Under the pieces are notes generated by a model. That model had not been told where the DNA came from, ran no database searches, and saw nothing but the letters and a program-made list of their open reading frames with translations. Shown piece after piece: positions 36,666-45,580 of a DNA stretch of 64,000 nt (position 1 is the stretch's first letter; each line of letters starts with the position of its first letter). Source of the DNA: Kistimonas sp. bin40 (GTDB taxonomy: Bacteria; Pseudomonadota; Gammaproteobacteria; Pseudomonadales; Endozoicomonadaceae); NCBI GenBank assembly GCA_002238585.1, contig MPMQ01000015.1, forward strand, positions 1 to 64,000, read 5' to 3'. Both the position numbers and the translations under genes were made by a program.

Positions 36666-36845
36666 ATGGCTGTCCAGCAAAATCGTAAAACACGTGCCAA
36701 ACGCGGCATGCGCCGCTCCCATGATGCGTTGTCAGGGGCAGCACTGTCTATTGACGCAGTTTCCGGTGAGACGCATCGTCGTCACCATATAACGCCGGAT
36801 GGTTTCTATCGCGGCAAGAAAGTTATCGCTACGCCGGAAGATTGA
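36666..36845 (+). CDS. rpmF: 50S ribosomal protein L32
   Basis: This 59-residue ribosomal protein begins [20 protein letters not shown] and ends [20 protein letters not shown], both typical of L32 in gammaproteobacteria. The C-type (zinc-free) form is indicated, since the four cysteines of the zinc version are absent. The upstream GGAAGCAGAGTGT provides a weak ribosome binding site. It is normally cotranscribed with plsX and the fab genes. Here plsX is absent and a 241-nt gap separates it from fabD. Confidence 0.95.
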   Translation: MAVQQNRKTRAKRGMRRSHDALSGAALSIDAVSGETHRRHHITPDGFYRGKKVIATPED

Positions 36846-37086
36846 TCGGATCCGGGTTGTAAAATGTGCGCGCACTGTTTCTTGATGCGGAGAGGGTGGC
36901 TTGGGCTGCGTGTGGTGCTGATCCTTGCAGAAGTTCCCTTTTCCGTACAGGTTGCAGTGGCTTTTTCCGTGCACGTTGGTGTTCTCTGATTCCCATTCAC
37001 GGTGTGGCCTGTACTAATTTCTTCTTTACTTCGTCGACAAAACCATCTACTACCTGGGCGCGAGCCGCGCGGGGGGGGGATTTCTG

Positions 37087-38016
37087 ATGGATACCGGTAG
37101 CGCTTTTCTCTTCCCGGGGCAGGGGTCACAGCAGGTAGGAATGCTGGGCGCCTTGATCCAGAAAGAATCGATAGTCTCTCGCACGCTGAGCGAGGCGAGC
37201 TATCTGGTGGACGTCGACTTGCTCAAGCTCATTCAGGAAGGCCCGGCAGCGGATCTGGATGCTACTTGTAACACCCAGCCTGCCTTGCTGGCCTGCAGTG
37301 TGGCGCTTTGGCGCCTGTGGGAGCACTTTAGGGGAGGGGGAGGGCTGCCTGCATTTGTTGCTGGTCATAGCCTCGGGGAGTACTCTGCGCTGGTGGCGGC
37401 CCGGGTTCTGGATTTTGGCGATGCGCTCAGACTCGTACGTCAGCGCGGACTCTATATGCAGGAAGCGGTGCCTGTCGGCCAGGGGGGCATGCTGGCTGTT
37501 GTGGGCCTGGATGATGCGAAGGTTTCTGCCATTTGCGTAGAGACCGTGCAGGATGGAGAGGTGCTGTCAGCGGCGAATTACAATGCCCCCGGACAAGTCG
37601 TCGTCGCAGGCTCGAACACTGCCATTGAGCGCGCTCGCCCTGCTTTTTTGAATGCGGGGGCGCGCATGGCCAAACCCCTTGCCGTCAGTGTTCCGTCCCA
37701 CTGTCGTCTTATGGATCCAGTCTGTCAGCAATTGGAAGCGGATTTTGCGAGTGTGGGTTTTGCCAAGCCTGTCATTCCGGTGGTGCAGAATGTTTCGGCT
37801 TCTTTGACGACTGATGCTGAGGAGATTCGCTCGAATCTTATTCGTCAGGTCAGTCAGCCGGTGTTATGGGCTGCCAGTGTGAAGTGCATCGCGGACCAGG
37901 GTGTAACGCGCTTTTTCGAATGCGGCCCTGGCCGGGTTCTGGCAGGGCTCGGAAAACGAATGCAGCCTGCTGTGCAGGTGGTGGGGTTAGAGGATAGGAA
38001 GGCATATCTATGCTGA
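37087..38016 (+). CDS. fabD: Malonyl-CoA:ACP transacylase
   Basis: FabD transfers malonyl from CoA to acyl carrier protein in fatty acid synthesis. The 309-residue protein starts MDTGSAFLFPGQGSQQVGML, with the acyltransferase signature FPGQGSQ and the active site GHSLGEYSALVAA (Ser95 nucleophile). The conserved LAVSVPSHCRLM block carries the catalytic His. The ATG follows a run of nine G residues that could be prone to slippage but also serves as ribosome binding site. It starts the fabD-fabG-acpP run; plsX and fabH, usual upstream partners, are not present. Confidence 0.96.
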   Translation: MDTGSAFLFPGQGSQQVGMLGALIQKESIVSRTLSEASYLVDVDLLKLIQEGPAADLDATCNTQPALLACSVALWRLWEHFRGGGGLPAFVAGHSLGEYSALVAARVLDFGDALRLVRQRGLYMQEAVPVGQGGMLAVVGLDDAKVSAICVETVQDGEVLSAANYNAPGQVVVAGSNTAIERARPAFLNAGARMAKPLAVSVPSHCRLMDPVCQQLEADFASVGFAKPVIPVVQNVSASLTTDAEEIRSNLIRQVSQPVLWAASVKCIADQGVTRFFECGPGRVLAGLGKRMQPAVQVVGLEDRKAYLC

Positions 38017-38070
38017 AGTCCAGAGATATTTTTTTGAAGCACGGCTGATGAAGCACGGGTGTACGAAAGC

Positions 38071-38829
38071 ATGCGGAAAGACGATGCAGATCTGGCAGGC
38101 AAGGTTGCCTTGGTGACGGGTTCCAGTCGGGGTATAGGGCGGGCGATAGCCTTGCGGCTGGGTGCTGCCGGGGCAAAGGTCGCAGGAACGGCCACCACGG
38201 AGCAAGGCGCACAGGCTATTAGCGACTTTTTTTCCAGCAACGGTATTGATGGCGTGGGGTTGGTGCTGGACGTCACAAGCTCCCAGTCAGTGGATTCGGC
38301 ATTGCAGGCAGTAACCGAGCGTTTCGGTTCCCCCTTGATTCTTGTCAACAATGCGGGCATAACCCGGGACAACCTGTTTGTGCGCATGAGGGAGGTAGAC
38401 TGGGATCAGGTAATCAACACCAATCTCAGTTCAGCTTACCGTATGGCTCGAGCCTGCGTCAGGAGTATGACCCGTTCGCAATGGGGGCGGATTATAAACA
38501 TCAGCTCTGTGGTCGGCTCCATGGGAAATGCGGGACAGGTGAATTACGCAGCAGCCAAGGCGGGCATGGAAGGGCTGACGCGTGCGTTGGCGCGGGAGCT
38601 GGGAGGGCGGCAGGTGACTGTCAATGCGGTGGCACCCGGCTTTATAGACACTGATATGACACGCGCCCTCCCTGAAAAAACGCGAGCGCAAATCCTGGAA
38701 ACAATTCCCCTGGGCCGCCTTGGGCAAGCTGATGAGATCGCTGCTGTGGTGGCGTTTCTTGCCGGGCGAAGCGGAGGCTACATCACCGGGGAGACGCTGC
38801 ATGTCAACGGTGGAATGTTCATGAGCTGA
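38071..38829 (+). CDS. fabG: 3-oxoacyl-ACP reductase
   Basis: FabG reduces 3-ketoacyl-ACP with NADPH. The short-chain dehydrogenase fold is clear: nucleotide motif GSSRGIGRA near residue 20, NNAG near residue 92, catalytic Ser in INISSVVGSMG and YxxxK in NYAAAKAGMEG, then APGFIDTDMTRALP. ATG 38071 is chosen (252 aa), and a GTG at 38059 would add four residues. Relatives are ~247 aa. The start is 54 nt after fabD. Confidence 0.95.
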   Translation: MRKDDADLAGKVALVTGSSRGIGRAIALRLGAAGAKVAGTATTEQGAQAISDFFSSNGIDGVGLVLDVTSSQSVDSALQAVTERFGSPLILVNNAGITRDNLFVRMREVDWDQVINTNLSSAYRMARACVRSMTRSQWGRIINISSVVGSMGNAGQVNYAAAKAGMEGLTRALARELGGRQVTVNAVAPGFIDTDMTRALPEKTRAQILETIPLGRLGQADEIAAVVAFLAGRSGGYITGETLHVNGGMFMS

Positions 38830-38876
38830 ATACCTGTCGTTGTTATGGCGATGGGGCAGTATCAAATTTTTTGGTT

Positions 38877-38898
38877 CCGCCTGGAATTTTTCCGGCGG
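38877..38898 (+). terminator. Hairpin between fabG and acpP
   Basis: CCGCC and GGCGG, extended by GGAA/TTCC with one bulged T, form a stem after the T-rich AAATTTTTTGG. It could attenuate or separate acpP from fabG, allowing higher acpP expression. No T-run follows. Confidence 0.35.
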
Positions 38899-38963
38899 TT
38901 ATATAAACTGCCTTGGCTCTGTTTGGGTCAGGGTGGTTGGGAAGTGTGGGAGCACGTTAACGC

Positions 38964-39356
38964 ATGAGTAGTATTGAGAAAAGTGTCAGCGAAGAACAAA
39001 ACTTGGCCGACGGCTCTGTTGAAAGCCCTGTGGCGAGCACTGCTCAGAGCGCCAACGACGGCGACAGCATTGAGGCAAGAGTTACGAAGCTTGTCTTTGA
39101 GCAGCTTGGCACCAGCACCAAAAGCATCGAGAGTGTGAGCCAGATAACCCCTTCTCTTTCATTCGTGAATGATCTTTCCGCCGATTCCCTGGATACAGTC
39201 GAGCTGGTGATGTCTCTTGAGGAAGAGTTCGGCATTGAAATCGTGGACGAAGAGGCCGAAAACATCAGAACAGTTGAGGATGCGATAGTTCATGTCAAGA
39301 ACAAGGTCGCTCTTTCTGGGGCGGCAGCTTCTGTGAGTGACAAAGAGCTCTCTTGA
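38964..39356 (+). CDS. acpP: Acyl carrier protein with N- and C-terminal extensions
   Basis: The core around residues 38-115 is acyl carrier protein: [38 protein letters not shown] with the phosphopantetheine Ser at residue 75, and [16 protein letters not shown]. The normal protein is ~78 residues with Ser near 36. Here ~38 extra residues precede the core (acidic, Ser/Ala-rich, [15 protein letters not shown]) and ~14 follow. The usual DLGADSLD has Ser for Gly. Its place after fabG argues that it is the housekeeping protein. No other in-frame ATG between 38964 and the core fits, but an internal start cannot be fully excluded. FabF, normally next, is missing. Confidence 0.9.
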   Translation: MSSIEKSVSEEQNLADGSVESPVASTAQSANDGDSIEARVTKLVFEQLGTSTKSIESVSQITPSLSFVNDLSADSLDTVELVMSLEEEFGIEIVDEEAENIRTVEDAIVHVKNKVALSGAAASVSDKELS

Positions 39357-39401
39357 GAACAGGCTTGCAGCGCTGCCTGAGTCTGACTTCGGTGGGAAGC
39401 T

Positions 39402-40292
39402 GTGCGCAGCCAAGTCGTACAAGAGCGAGTGGAGAGTGAGGTCAGCCGAGTGTTCCGGGAGAGAAAAACACCCGCTGAAATAGCTGCCTTGCTCCCTCGG
39501 TTTTGGGTCGACGGCGAGTCGGCCTCCTTGATTCCTGTTACGGATCGTGGGTTCTTGTATGGGGATGGTGTGTTTGAAACCATCCGGGTGTGCTACGCCA
39601 ACCTTCCGCTCTGGGCTTGGCACAGGCGTCGGTTGCATGAGTCTTGTCTGAGACTGGATCTTCCCGTTGATCTGTCGGCCCTTGAGCAACAGCTGTTCTG
39701 CCTCGTAAAGGATTTCGATGCAGCTGTCGTCAAGGCCATAGTGACGCGGGGCGATGGTCGCCGCGGCTACAACCCGTCCGGGGCGCCTGGTCGAGTAGTC
39801 GTAGGTCTCCATCCTCTCCCTGAATTGCCGGAAGGTGCCATGCAAGAGGGTGTCTGTGTTCGGTGCTGCCGTACCCGCCTTGGCCATTGTCCGGCCTTGG
39901 CAGGCATGAAGCACATGGGGCGCCTTGAGCAGGTGATGGCCCGTGCGGAATGGCAGGACAATACCCATTTTGAAGGATTGCTTTTCGACGTTGATGACTG
40001 GCTTGTCTCCGGGACCATGTCAAATGTTTTTTTGGTGAAATCTGGTGTGCTCTACACCCCGGACCTGTCGTTGAGTGGCGTTCGCGGTGTGATGCGGCAA
40101 TGGATTCTGGATAATCTGGGCGCATGCGAGAAGCGGCTTGGGTACCGGGATCTTGAGGAAGCCGATGAGGTTTTTCTGACCAACAGTGTTGTGGGGGTGG
40201 TGCCTGTCAGTCGTTGCTCTGATGTGTGCTGGTCCACGGGTCCTGTTACCCGCAATATTCAGGAAAGATGGGCCCGTTTGATTGCGCCCTGA
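39402..40292 (+). CDS. pabC: Aminodeoxychorismate lyase
   Basis: PabC is a PLP enzyme making 4-aminobenzoate for folate. FWVDGESASLIPVTDRGFLYGDGVFETIR (in part; starts at residue ~33), the PLP-Lys region GMKHMGRLEQVMAR and DVDDWLVSGTMSNVFLV are class IV aminotransferase signatures. GTG 39402 behind GGTGGGAAG gives 296 residues, about 25-30 more at the N-terminus than relatives. No ATG lies closer to the domain, so a later GTG may be the true start. It sits between acpP and mltG, its usual site except that fabF has been lost from in front. Confidence 0.92.
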   Translation: MRSQVVQERVESEVSRVFRERKTPAEIAALLPRFWVDGESASLIPVTDRGFLYGDGVFETIRVCYANLPLWAWHRRRLHESCLRLDLPVDLSALEQQLFCLVKDFDAAVVKAIVTRGDGRRGYNPSGAPGRVVVGLHPLPELPEGAMQEGVCVRCCRTRLGHCPALAGMKHMGRLEQVMARAEWQDNTHFEGLLFDVDDWLVSGTMSNVFLVKSGVLYTPDLSLSGVRGVMRQWILDNLGACEKRLGYRDLEEADEVFLTNSVVGVVPVSRCSDVCWSTGPVTRNIQERWARLIAP

Positions 40293-40401
40293 ATCTTTTT
40301 CGTTGCGCACTTCTTGTCTGGTGACGGACTGCGCTCGATGAATGCGGTTTTTTTCGCATATCTGCTTCGAAAGATCTCTGTTTCGTGAGACAGTTCTTTT
40401 C

Positions 40402-41463
40402 ATGAAACTCGCCCGCTTTTCTTTGATTGTGTTTCTGGCTCTGGTGCTGTTGGTTGGCTCTGGTGTGGGAGCTGTCTATTTTTGGTTGTCGCGTCCTCTG
40501 GTGGCAGGGACGTCTTTTCGCATAGTGATACAACCGGGAGAAAATTTTGCCTCCATTGTGACCAGCATGGTTCACCGGGGGCTGCTGACCTCTGCCAGGT
40601 GGGTACGCCTCTATGCCAGAGTGACAGGGGTTGATACCGCCGTCCGTCCTGGTGAATACAGCTTTGCTGATGGCACCAGTTTGCTCGGCTTGTTTGCGGC
40701 CTTGACCGCCGGTGATGTTGTGCAGCGGGCGGTGACCCTGGTGGAGGGGCGAACGCTTGCCGAAAATCTGGCTTCCTGGGAAAAAAGTTATCTTTCCTTG
40801 ACACCATCTCCTCTGCGTGAGGAAGCCATAGGGGCCTTGCTTGAAATTCGGGCTCCCTCGCCGGAGGGGTTATTCTTTGCGGACACCTATTTTTACCAGT
40901 TGGGTGATACGGATGTTTCCGTGCTTCAACGCGCGCATCAGCGTCTGCTTGATGTGCTGGCCGAAGAATGGGGCAGGCGGGAACCGGGGTTGCCCTACGC
41001 CAGTTCCTACGAAGCCCTGGTGATGGCTTCTCTGGTGGAAAGAGAGACGGCTGTGCAGGCGGAGCGCCCCCGCATTGCCGGTGTGTTTATTCGTCGGCTG
41101 CTCAAACGGATGCGGCTGCAGAGTGATCCCACTGTCATTTATGGCATGGGGACGCACTATAAAGGCCATCTCAGGCGTAGGGACTTGCTGAGACACACGC
41201 CCTACAATACCTATCGAATAAGGGGGCTTCCTCCCACTCCTATTGCTCTTGTCGGGCGCGGGGCTCTTCATGCGGCCCTGCATCCTGCTCAAGGGACTGC
41301 CTTGTATTTTGTGGCGCGGGGGGACGGCAGCCATGAATTTTCCGACAATCTGGCAGCGCATAACAGGGCTGTATCCAGATATCAGCTGAATCGGCGTGAT
41401 GACTATCGCAGCACTCCTTTCAGTCATACTCCGAGCAAGGACAGAGAGCATCAAACACAGTGA
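40402..41463 (+). CDS. mltG: Endolytic murein transglycosylase MltG
   Basis: MltG cuts nascent glycan strands at the inner membrane and sets chain length. ATG 40402 (353 aa) gives MKLARFSLIVFLALVLLVG, a single N-terminal anchor. The YceG domain shows IQPGENFASIVTSMVHRGLL, PEGLFFADTYFYQLGDTD, catalytic Glu in MASLVERETAVQAERP, SDPTVIYGMG and the end SHEFSDNLAAHNRAVSRYQ. It overlaps tmk by 4 nt (GTGA), so the pair is translationally coupled. Confidence 0.95.
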   Translation: MKLARFSLIVFLALVLLVGSGVGAVYFWLSRPLVAGTSFRIVIQPGENFASIVTSMVHRGLLTSARWVRLYARVTGVDTAVRPGEYSFADGTSLLGLFAALTAGDVVQRAVTLVEGRTLAENLASWEKSYLSLTPSPLREEAIGALLEIRAPSPEGLFFADTYFYQLGDTDVSVLQRAHQRLLDVLAEEWGRREPGLPYASSYEALVMASLVERETAVQAERPRIAGVFIRRLLKRMRLQSDPTVIYGMGTHYKGHLRRRDLLRHTPYNTYRIRGLPPTPIALVGRGALHAALHPAQGTALYFVARGDGSHEFSDNLAAHNRAVSRYQLNRRDDYRSTPFSHTPSKDREHQTQ

Positions 41464-42110
41464 TTCCTGAAAAAACGCCGCGTCATCCTGGATTTTTCGT
41501 GACTGTCGAGGGGGTGGATGGCGTGGGTAAAAGCACCCAGGTTGACCTTCTCTGCGCATGGCTTGAGGCGCAGGGTATTGCGTTTGTGTGTACGCGGGAG
41601 CCGGGTGGAACAAGTTTGGGAGAGGCCATTCGTGAACTTCTGCTGTGCCCCTCAGGCCCCCCTGTTGCTGATCTGGCTGAGTTGCTGTTGATATTTGCCG
41701 CACGGGCACAGCATCTGGAACAGGTTATCAAGCCTGCGCTGACCGCTGGGAAAGTGGTTCTTTGTGATCGTTTTACTGATGCCAGTTTTGCATATCAGGG
41801 AGCGGGGCGCGGATTGAGTCAGACAGCCCTGTGCACACTTGAGTCTTTGGTGCAGGCGGGGTTGCAGCCAGACCTGACATTCCTTCTGGATATGCCTGTG
41901 ACAGATGGCCTTGCGCGCCTGGCGAAGACTGGTGATCCGGATCGACTGGAACAATTGCCGTCTGATTTTTTTGCGCGTGTACGGCAGATGTATCTGACGC
42001 GGGCTCGGGAATATCCTGAACGATTTGTTATGGTTGATGCTTGCCATCAGGTGAACGCCGTGCGAGATCAGCTTGTTGGCATCCTGCGGGGACGGTTGGG
42101 GCGTGAATAG
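41460..42110 (+). CDS. tmk: Thymidylate kinase
   Basis: Tmk makes dTDP from dTMP. The 216-residue protein has the P-loop VEGVDGVGKSTQVDLL, the DRX motif CDRFTDASFAYQGAGRGL and the conserved REPGGTSLGEAIRELLL. The lid region DRLEQLPSDFFARVR fits the bacterial type. The GTG start is within the mltG stop, and its stop lies 8 nt into holB. Confidence 0.95.
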   Translation: MIPEKTPRHPGFFVTVEGVDGVGKSTQVDLLCAWLEAQGIAFVCTREPGGTSLGEAIRELLLCPSGPPVADLAELLLIFAARAQHLEQVIKPALTAGKVVLCDRFTDASFAYQGAGRGLSQTALCTLESLVQAGLQPDLTFLLDMPVTDGLARLAKTGDPDRLEQLPSDFFARVRQMYLTRAREYPERFVMVDACHQVNAVRDQLVGILRGRLGRE

Positions 42111-43134
42111 CAGTCAGACAGTGCCTGCTGCCGATTGGCATCCTCAAAATTGGGCGCTGTTATGTCAAAGGCTGGCCAGTGGCTGTTTGCCGCATGCCCT
42201 TTTGTTCCGAGGACAGGAAGGTGTAGGGAAAAAACAGAGTGCGTTGGCATTTGCGCACTATCTGCTCTGTCAGAACAGGCGGAGCAATGGGCCTTGTGCT
42301 TCCTGTGCCGGATGCCGGCTGGTGGTGGCCGCAACCCATCCCGACATGTTGTGTGTGGAGCCGGAGAAAGACGGAGCAGAAATAAAAATTGCCCAGGTGC
42401 GTGAACTGATTGCCTTCACGGAGCGAACGCCTTTGCAGGGTGGTAGTCGGGTGGTGATCCTGGCGCCCGCTGAATCCATGAATGACAATGCGGCCAACGC
42501 ACTGCTCAAATGCCTGGAAGAGCCCGGCTCAAACACCGTTCTCTTACTTGTTTGTCAACACGCCGGACGTTTGCGGGCAACTTTGCGCAGCCGTTGCCAG
42601 TCTGTTCTCTTTGGCGTGCCGCCCCACGCGCTGGCGCTGGATTGGTTGGGAGGGCAGGGTGTAGAGCCGGACAAGGCTGAGCCCTTGTTGCAACTGGCGG
42701 GCGGCGGACCGATCAAGGCTCTTTTGTATGCGCAACAGGCGGTATGGGAACAGAGAGAGTCAATGCTGTCTGGACTGGTCGCTTTGGGGCATGGCAGGAA
42801 AGCGCCGGCCCAGCTGGCACAGGAGTGGTCAGGGTTCGAGCTCAAAGCGGTGCTTGAATGGATGGGCTGTTGGGTACAGGAAATGGTGCGCTATCAAGCG
42901 ACTGGCAATGAGAGATTTCTTGTCACCAGTGGTTACCGGAAGATGTTTCGCCATTTCGCTGGGCGGGCGGGCTGTCGCCGTCTTCTGGCGTTGGAGCATT
43001 GGCTGGCAGAGCAGCGTGTACTGGTTGCGTCTCACAGTCATCTGAATGCACAGTTGTTGTTGGAGGCTGGCTTGAGTCGTTGGCTGGATCTGGCTACGAC
43101 TCGCCTTCCCGTTGCGTCTGGAGAATGTGATTGA
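42103..43134 (+). CDS. holB: DNA polymerase III delta-prime subunit
   Basis: Delta-prime is part of the clamp loader. GTG 42103 (343 aa), overlapping the tmk end, is preferred to the longer frame at 42073. Features are PHALLFRGQEGVGKKQSALA (a degenerate P-loop, normal for delta-prime), the zinc module CASCAGCRLVVAATHPD, and ESMNDNAANALLKCLEEP. The N-terminal WHPQNWALLCQRLASG fits the family. It is followed by pilZ after 51 nt in the order usual for Pseudomonas-like genomes. Confidence 0.93.
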   Translation: MNSSQTVPAADWHPQNWALLCQRLASGCLPHALLFRGQEGVGKKQSALAFAHYLLCQNRRSNGPCASCAGCRLVVAATHPDMLCVEPEKDGAEIKIAQVRELIAFTERTPLQGGSRVVILAPAESMNDNAANALLKCLEEPGSNTVLLLVCQHAGRLRATLRSRCQSVLFGVPPHALALDWLGGQGVEPDKAEPLLQLAGGGPIKALLYAQQAVWEQRESMLSGLVALGHGRKAPAQLAQEWSGFELKAVLEWMGCWVQEMVRYQATGNERFLVTSGYRKMFRHFAGRAGCRRLLALEHWLAEQRVLVASHSHLNAQLLLEAGLSRWLDLATTRLPVASGECD

Positions 43135-43185
43135 GTGCGCGGACACGCCGGAATGGTGTCTTGTCAAATCAGAGGGGGGGGAACA

Positions 43186-43530
43186 GTGTCCCAGAAGCAA
43201 AGAGGCAGTCTTCTTTCTGCCACCATAGTGGATCTATCTGCTCTGCATGCGGCCTACATGCCTTTTATCAAGGGAGGGGCACTTTTTATAGAGACTGACA
43301 GGCCTTTCAACCTGGGGGATGAAGTTTTCCTGCGGTTGACACTGATGGATGAGGATGATGTCTGGCCTATAGCGGGGCGGGTTGTCTGGCTGACACCTCG
43401 CGGTTCTCAAGGGAACCGCAAGCAGGGGGTGGGCTTGCAGTTTATTGACTCCGATGATCCAGCCCGTGTCAGGGTGGATATCTTGCTGGCTGGCGCCCTG
43501 AAATCTGACCGTCCGACTCACACACTGTAA
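43186..43530 (+). CDS. pilZ: Type IV pilus PilZ-domain protein
   Basis: PilZ is needed for type IV pilus assembly in Pseudomonas. GTG 43186 follows a GAGGGGGGGG ribosome binding site and gives 114 residues that align with PilZ from the start; the frame is open from 43135. Core blocks are LSALHAAYMPFIKGGALFIE, LGDEVFLRLTLMDE, GRVVWLTPRGSQGNRKQGVG and the family end AGALKSDRPTHTL. The RxxxR and D/NxSxxG c-di-GMP motifs are not present, as in true PilZ. No pilus genes are in this window. Confidence 0.93.
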   Translation: MSQKQRGSLLSATIVDLSALHAAYMPFIKGGALFIETDRPFNLGDEVFLRLTLMDEDDVWPIAGRVVWLTPRGSQGNRKQGVGLQFIDSDDPARVRVDILLAGALKSDRPTHTL

Positions 43531-43550
43531 CTCTTGTAAGGAAGTGCTCC

Positions 43551-44333
43551 GTGTTTATTGATTCTCACTGTCATCTCGATCGCATTGATCTTACTCCCTA
43601 TGATGGCTGCATGGATGCAGCCCTGGCGGCAGCGCATGATGCCGGGGTGAAGGCGCTGTTGTGTGTATGCGTTGATCTGGAGAATTTTCCTGCTGTACTG
43701 GAGTTGGCAAAGAGCAAGAAGAATGTCTGGGCGTCTGTGGGTGTGCATCCGCTGGAGCCGCATGAGAAGCCACTGGATGCGGAGACCTTGCGCTCCCTGG
43801 CTCGCGATGACCGGGTGGTAGCTATAGGGGAAACCGGGTTGGATTATTACCGGGGAGGGGGGCAGACCGGCCCCATGCAGGACAGTTTTGTCTCCCATCT
43901 GGAGGTTGCGCGTGACCTGGGGCTTCCGGTTATTGTCCATAGCCGCAGCGCGCGACAAGACACCCTGGATCTGCTCCGGGCGCACGCCTGTCAGGAAAAA
44001 GCAGGTGTCCTGCACTGTTTTACTGAAGACTGGAATATGGCCAGGGTCGCGCTGGATCTTGGGTTTTACATTTCTTTTTCAGGTGTCGTGACTTTTAAGA
44101 ATGCGGGTGAGCTCAGGGAAGTCGCAAAGAAGGTTCCTTTGGACCGGATGCTGATCGAAACGGATGCTCCCTGGCTGGCACCAGTTCCTTACAGAGGAAA
44201 GTCCAATGAGCCGCGTTTTGTTGTGGAAGTGGCCCGTTTGCTTGCCGAGCTGCGCGGTATGGAGATGGAAGAAGTGGGCCGTGTCACGTCTGAAAACTTT
44301 TTTCGTTTGTTCGGCAACGCTGTTCTGACTTGA
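43551..44333 (+). CDS. TatD-family metal-dependent hydrolase (YcfH-like)
   Basis: This 260-residue TIM-barrel hydrolase has metal ligands in DSHCHLD (residues 4-10), Glu in IGETGLDYY, His in VIVHSRSA and LHCFTED, and ETDAPWLAPVPYRGKSNEP. The family includes DNases and D-aminoacyl-tRNA deacylase-like proteins; the exact substrate of this branch is uncertain. The GTG start is behind TAAGGAAG, 20 nt after pilZ. It is the usual last gene of the tmk-holB-pilZ run. Confidence 0.93.
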   Translation: MFIDSHCHLDRIDLTPYDGCMDAALAAAHDAGVKALLCVCVDLENFPAVLELAKSKKNVWASVGVHPLEPHEKPLDAETLRSLARDDRVVAIGETGLDYYRGGGQTGPMQDSFVSHLEVARDLGLPVIVHSRSARQDTLDLLRAHACQEKAGVLHCFTEDWNMARVALDLGFYISFSGVVTFKNAGELREVAKKVPLDRMLIETDAPWLAPVPYRGKSNEPRFVVEVARLLAELRGMEMEEVGRVTSENFFRLFGNAVLT

Positions 44334-44439
44334 GGGTTTGCGCCGTCCTTTGACAAAAGATGGGCGCGAGGCGGAAAGCTTGCGCGGTGTCGTCTCCTTC
44401 CCCCCATGAGGGTTTGGCAGCAAGGGCGATGCGGGCGAT

Positions 44440-45405
44440 TTATTCCTGCATGGCCTGTTGGCGATCGGTCTCGAGTCCGGCGAGCAAGCCAGCAAAATCG
44501 GCTGGCAGGGGAGCCTCCCAGCGCATTTCGTCGCCCGTAGCAGGGTGCAGCAAGCCGAGACGGCGGGCATGCAGCGCCTGGCGCCCAAACCCTTGCAGTA
44601 CTTTTTTGAGTTCTGGCGTCGCCTCTCGTGGAATACGGGGAGATCCGGTGTACAGCGCGTCGCCGACCAGCGGATGACCCAGATGCTGCATGTGCACCCG
44701 GATCTGATGTGTGCGGCCCGTCTGCAGGTTCAGACTCAGATGGGTGTGCGCGCGGAAGTCGCGCAATACAGCGTAATGAGTCACGGCGGGCTTGCCTGCG
44801 GCGACTACAGCCATTTTCAGGCGATGGACCGGGTGGCGTCCTACCGGCTGATCGACACAACCGCCTGTCGTCAGGTTTCCCATGGCGACAGCTTCGTAGT
44901 TGCGGTACAGGCTCCGCTTGCGCAATTGCTCGGACAGGCTGTTTTGGGCTTGCAGGTTCTTGGCGACCACCATCAGCCCGGTAGTGTCCTGGTCGAGGCG
45001 GTGCACTATGCCCGCCCGGGGCAGGCACGCCAGGGCCGGGCAGTGCCAGAGCAGACCATTGAGCAGCGTTCCCTGCCAGTGCCCTGCCGCTGGATGAACC
45101 ACCAGTGATTCAGGCTTGTTGACGATCAGAAGATGCTCATCCTCGTAGAGAATGTCCAGGGGCATCTTTTCGGGAAGCCATTGCCCTGTCTCTTCGAGGA
45201 TGGCTTCCAGCTTCAGTGTTTCGCCACCACGCAGGCGATCGCGAGGGCGCACCCTGGCGCCATCAACGGTCAAGGCGCCAGTGCGGATCCATGTCTGGAG
45301 GCGAGAGCGTGAATAACGGGGAAAAAGACGCACTGCCAGCTGGTCGCAGCGTTCGCCGCCCAGCTCATCCGGCAGTACTGCCACAAGATTTATCTGCTCA
45401 CTCAT
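44440..45405 (-). CDS. rluD: 23S rRNA pseudouridine synthase RluD
   Basis: RluD modifies helix 69 of 23S rRNA (positions 1911, 1915 and 1917 in E. coli). The 321-residue protein has an S4 domain (ERCDQLAVRLFPRYSRSRLQ), catalytic HRLDQDTTGLMVVAKN, LQTGRTHQIRVHMQHLGHPL and ARRLGLLHPATGDEM. It is divergent from bamD with 175 nt between starts, as in relatives. The laccase-like pgeF gene that usually follows is absent, and the gene instead converges on tatD. Confidence 0.95.
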   Translation of the reverse strand: MSEQINLVAVLPDELGGERCDQLAVRLFPRYSRSRLQTWIRTGALTVDGARVRPRDRLRGGETLKLEAILEETGQWLPEKMPLDILYEDEHLLIVNKPESLVVHPAAGHWQGTLLNGLLWHCPALACLPRAGIVHRLDQDTTGLMVVAKNLQAQNSLSEQLRKRSLYRNYEAVAMGNLTTGGCVDQPVGRHPVHRLKMAVVAAGKPAVTHYAVLRDFRAHTHLSLNLQTGRTHQIRVHMQHLGHPLVGDALYTGSPRIPREATPELKKVLQGFGRQALHARRLGLLHPATGDEMRWEAPLPADFAGLLAGLETDRQQAMQE

Positions 45406-45580
45406 GCAGTTTGCATCAAGTCCTCTGTGTTCAGAACCGGGGCGAGCGGCCTCCCCAGAGCGGTTGTCTGGGATTCAGGTGTGTACTGTGTTTAAATGGC
45501 ACGCCCGGGTGCGCACTGTATCACAGTATCCGGTGAGATTGGCTATACCCGTACAGGCGCCTGCGCCGGGAATCTCCCCT

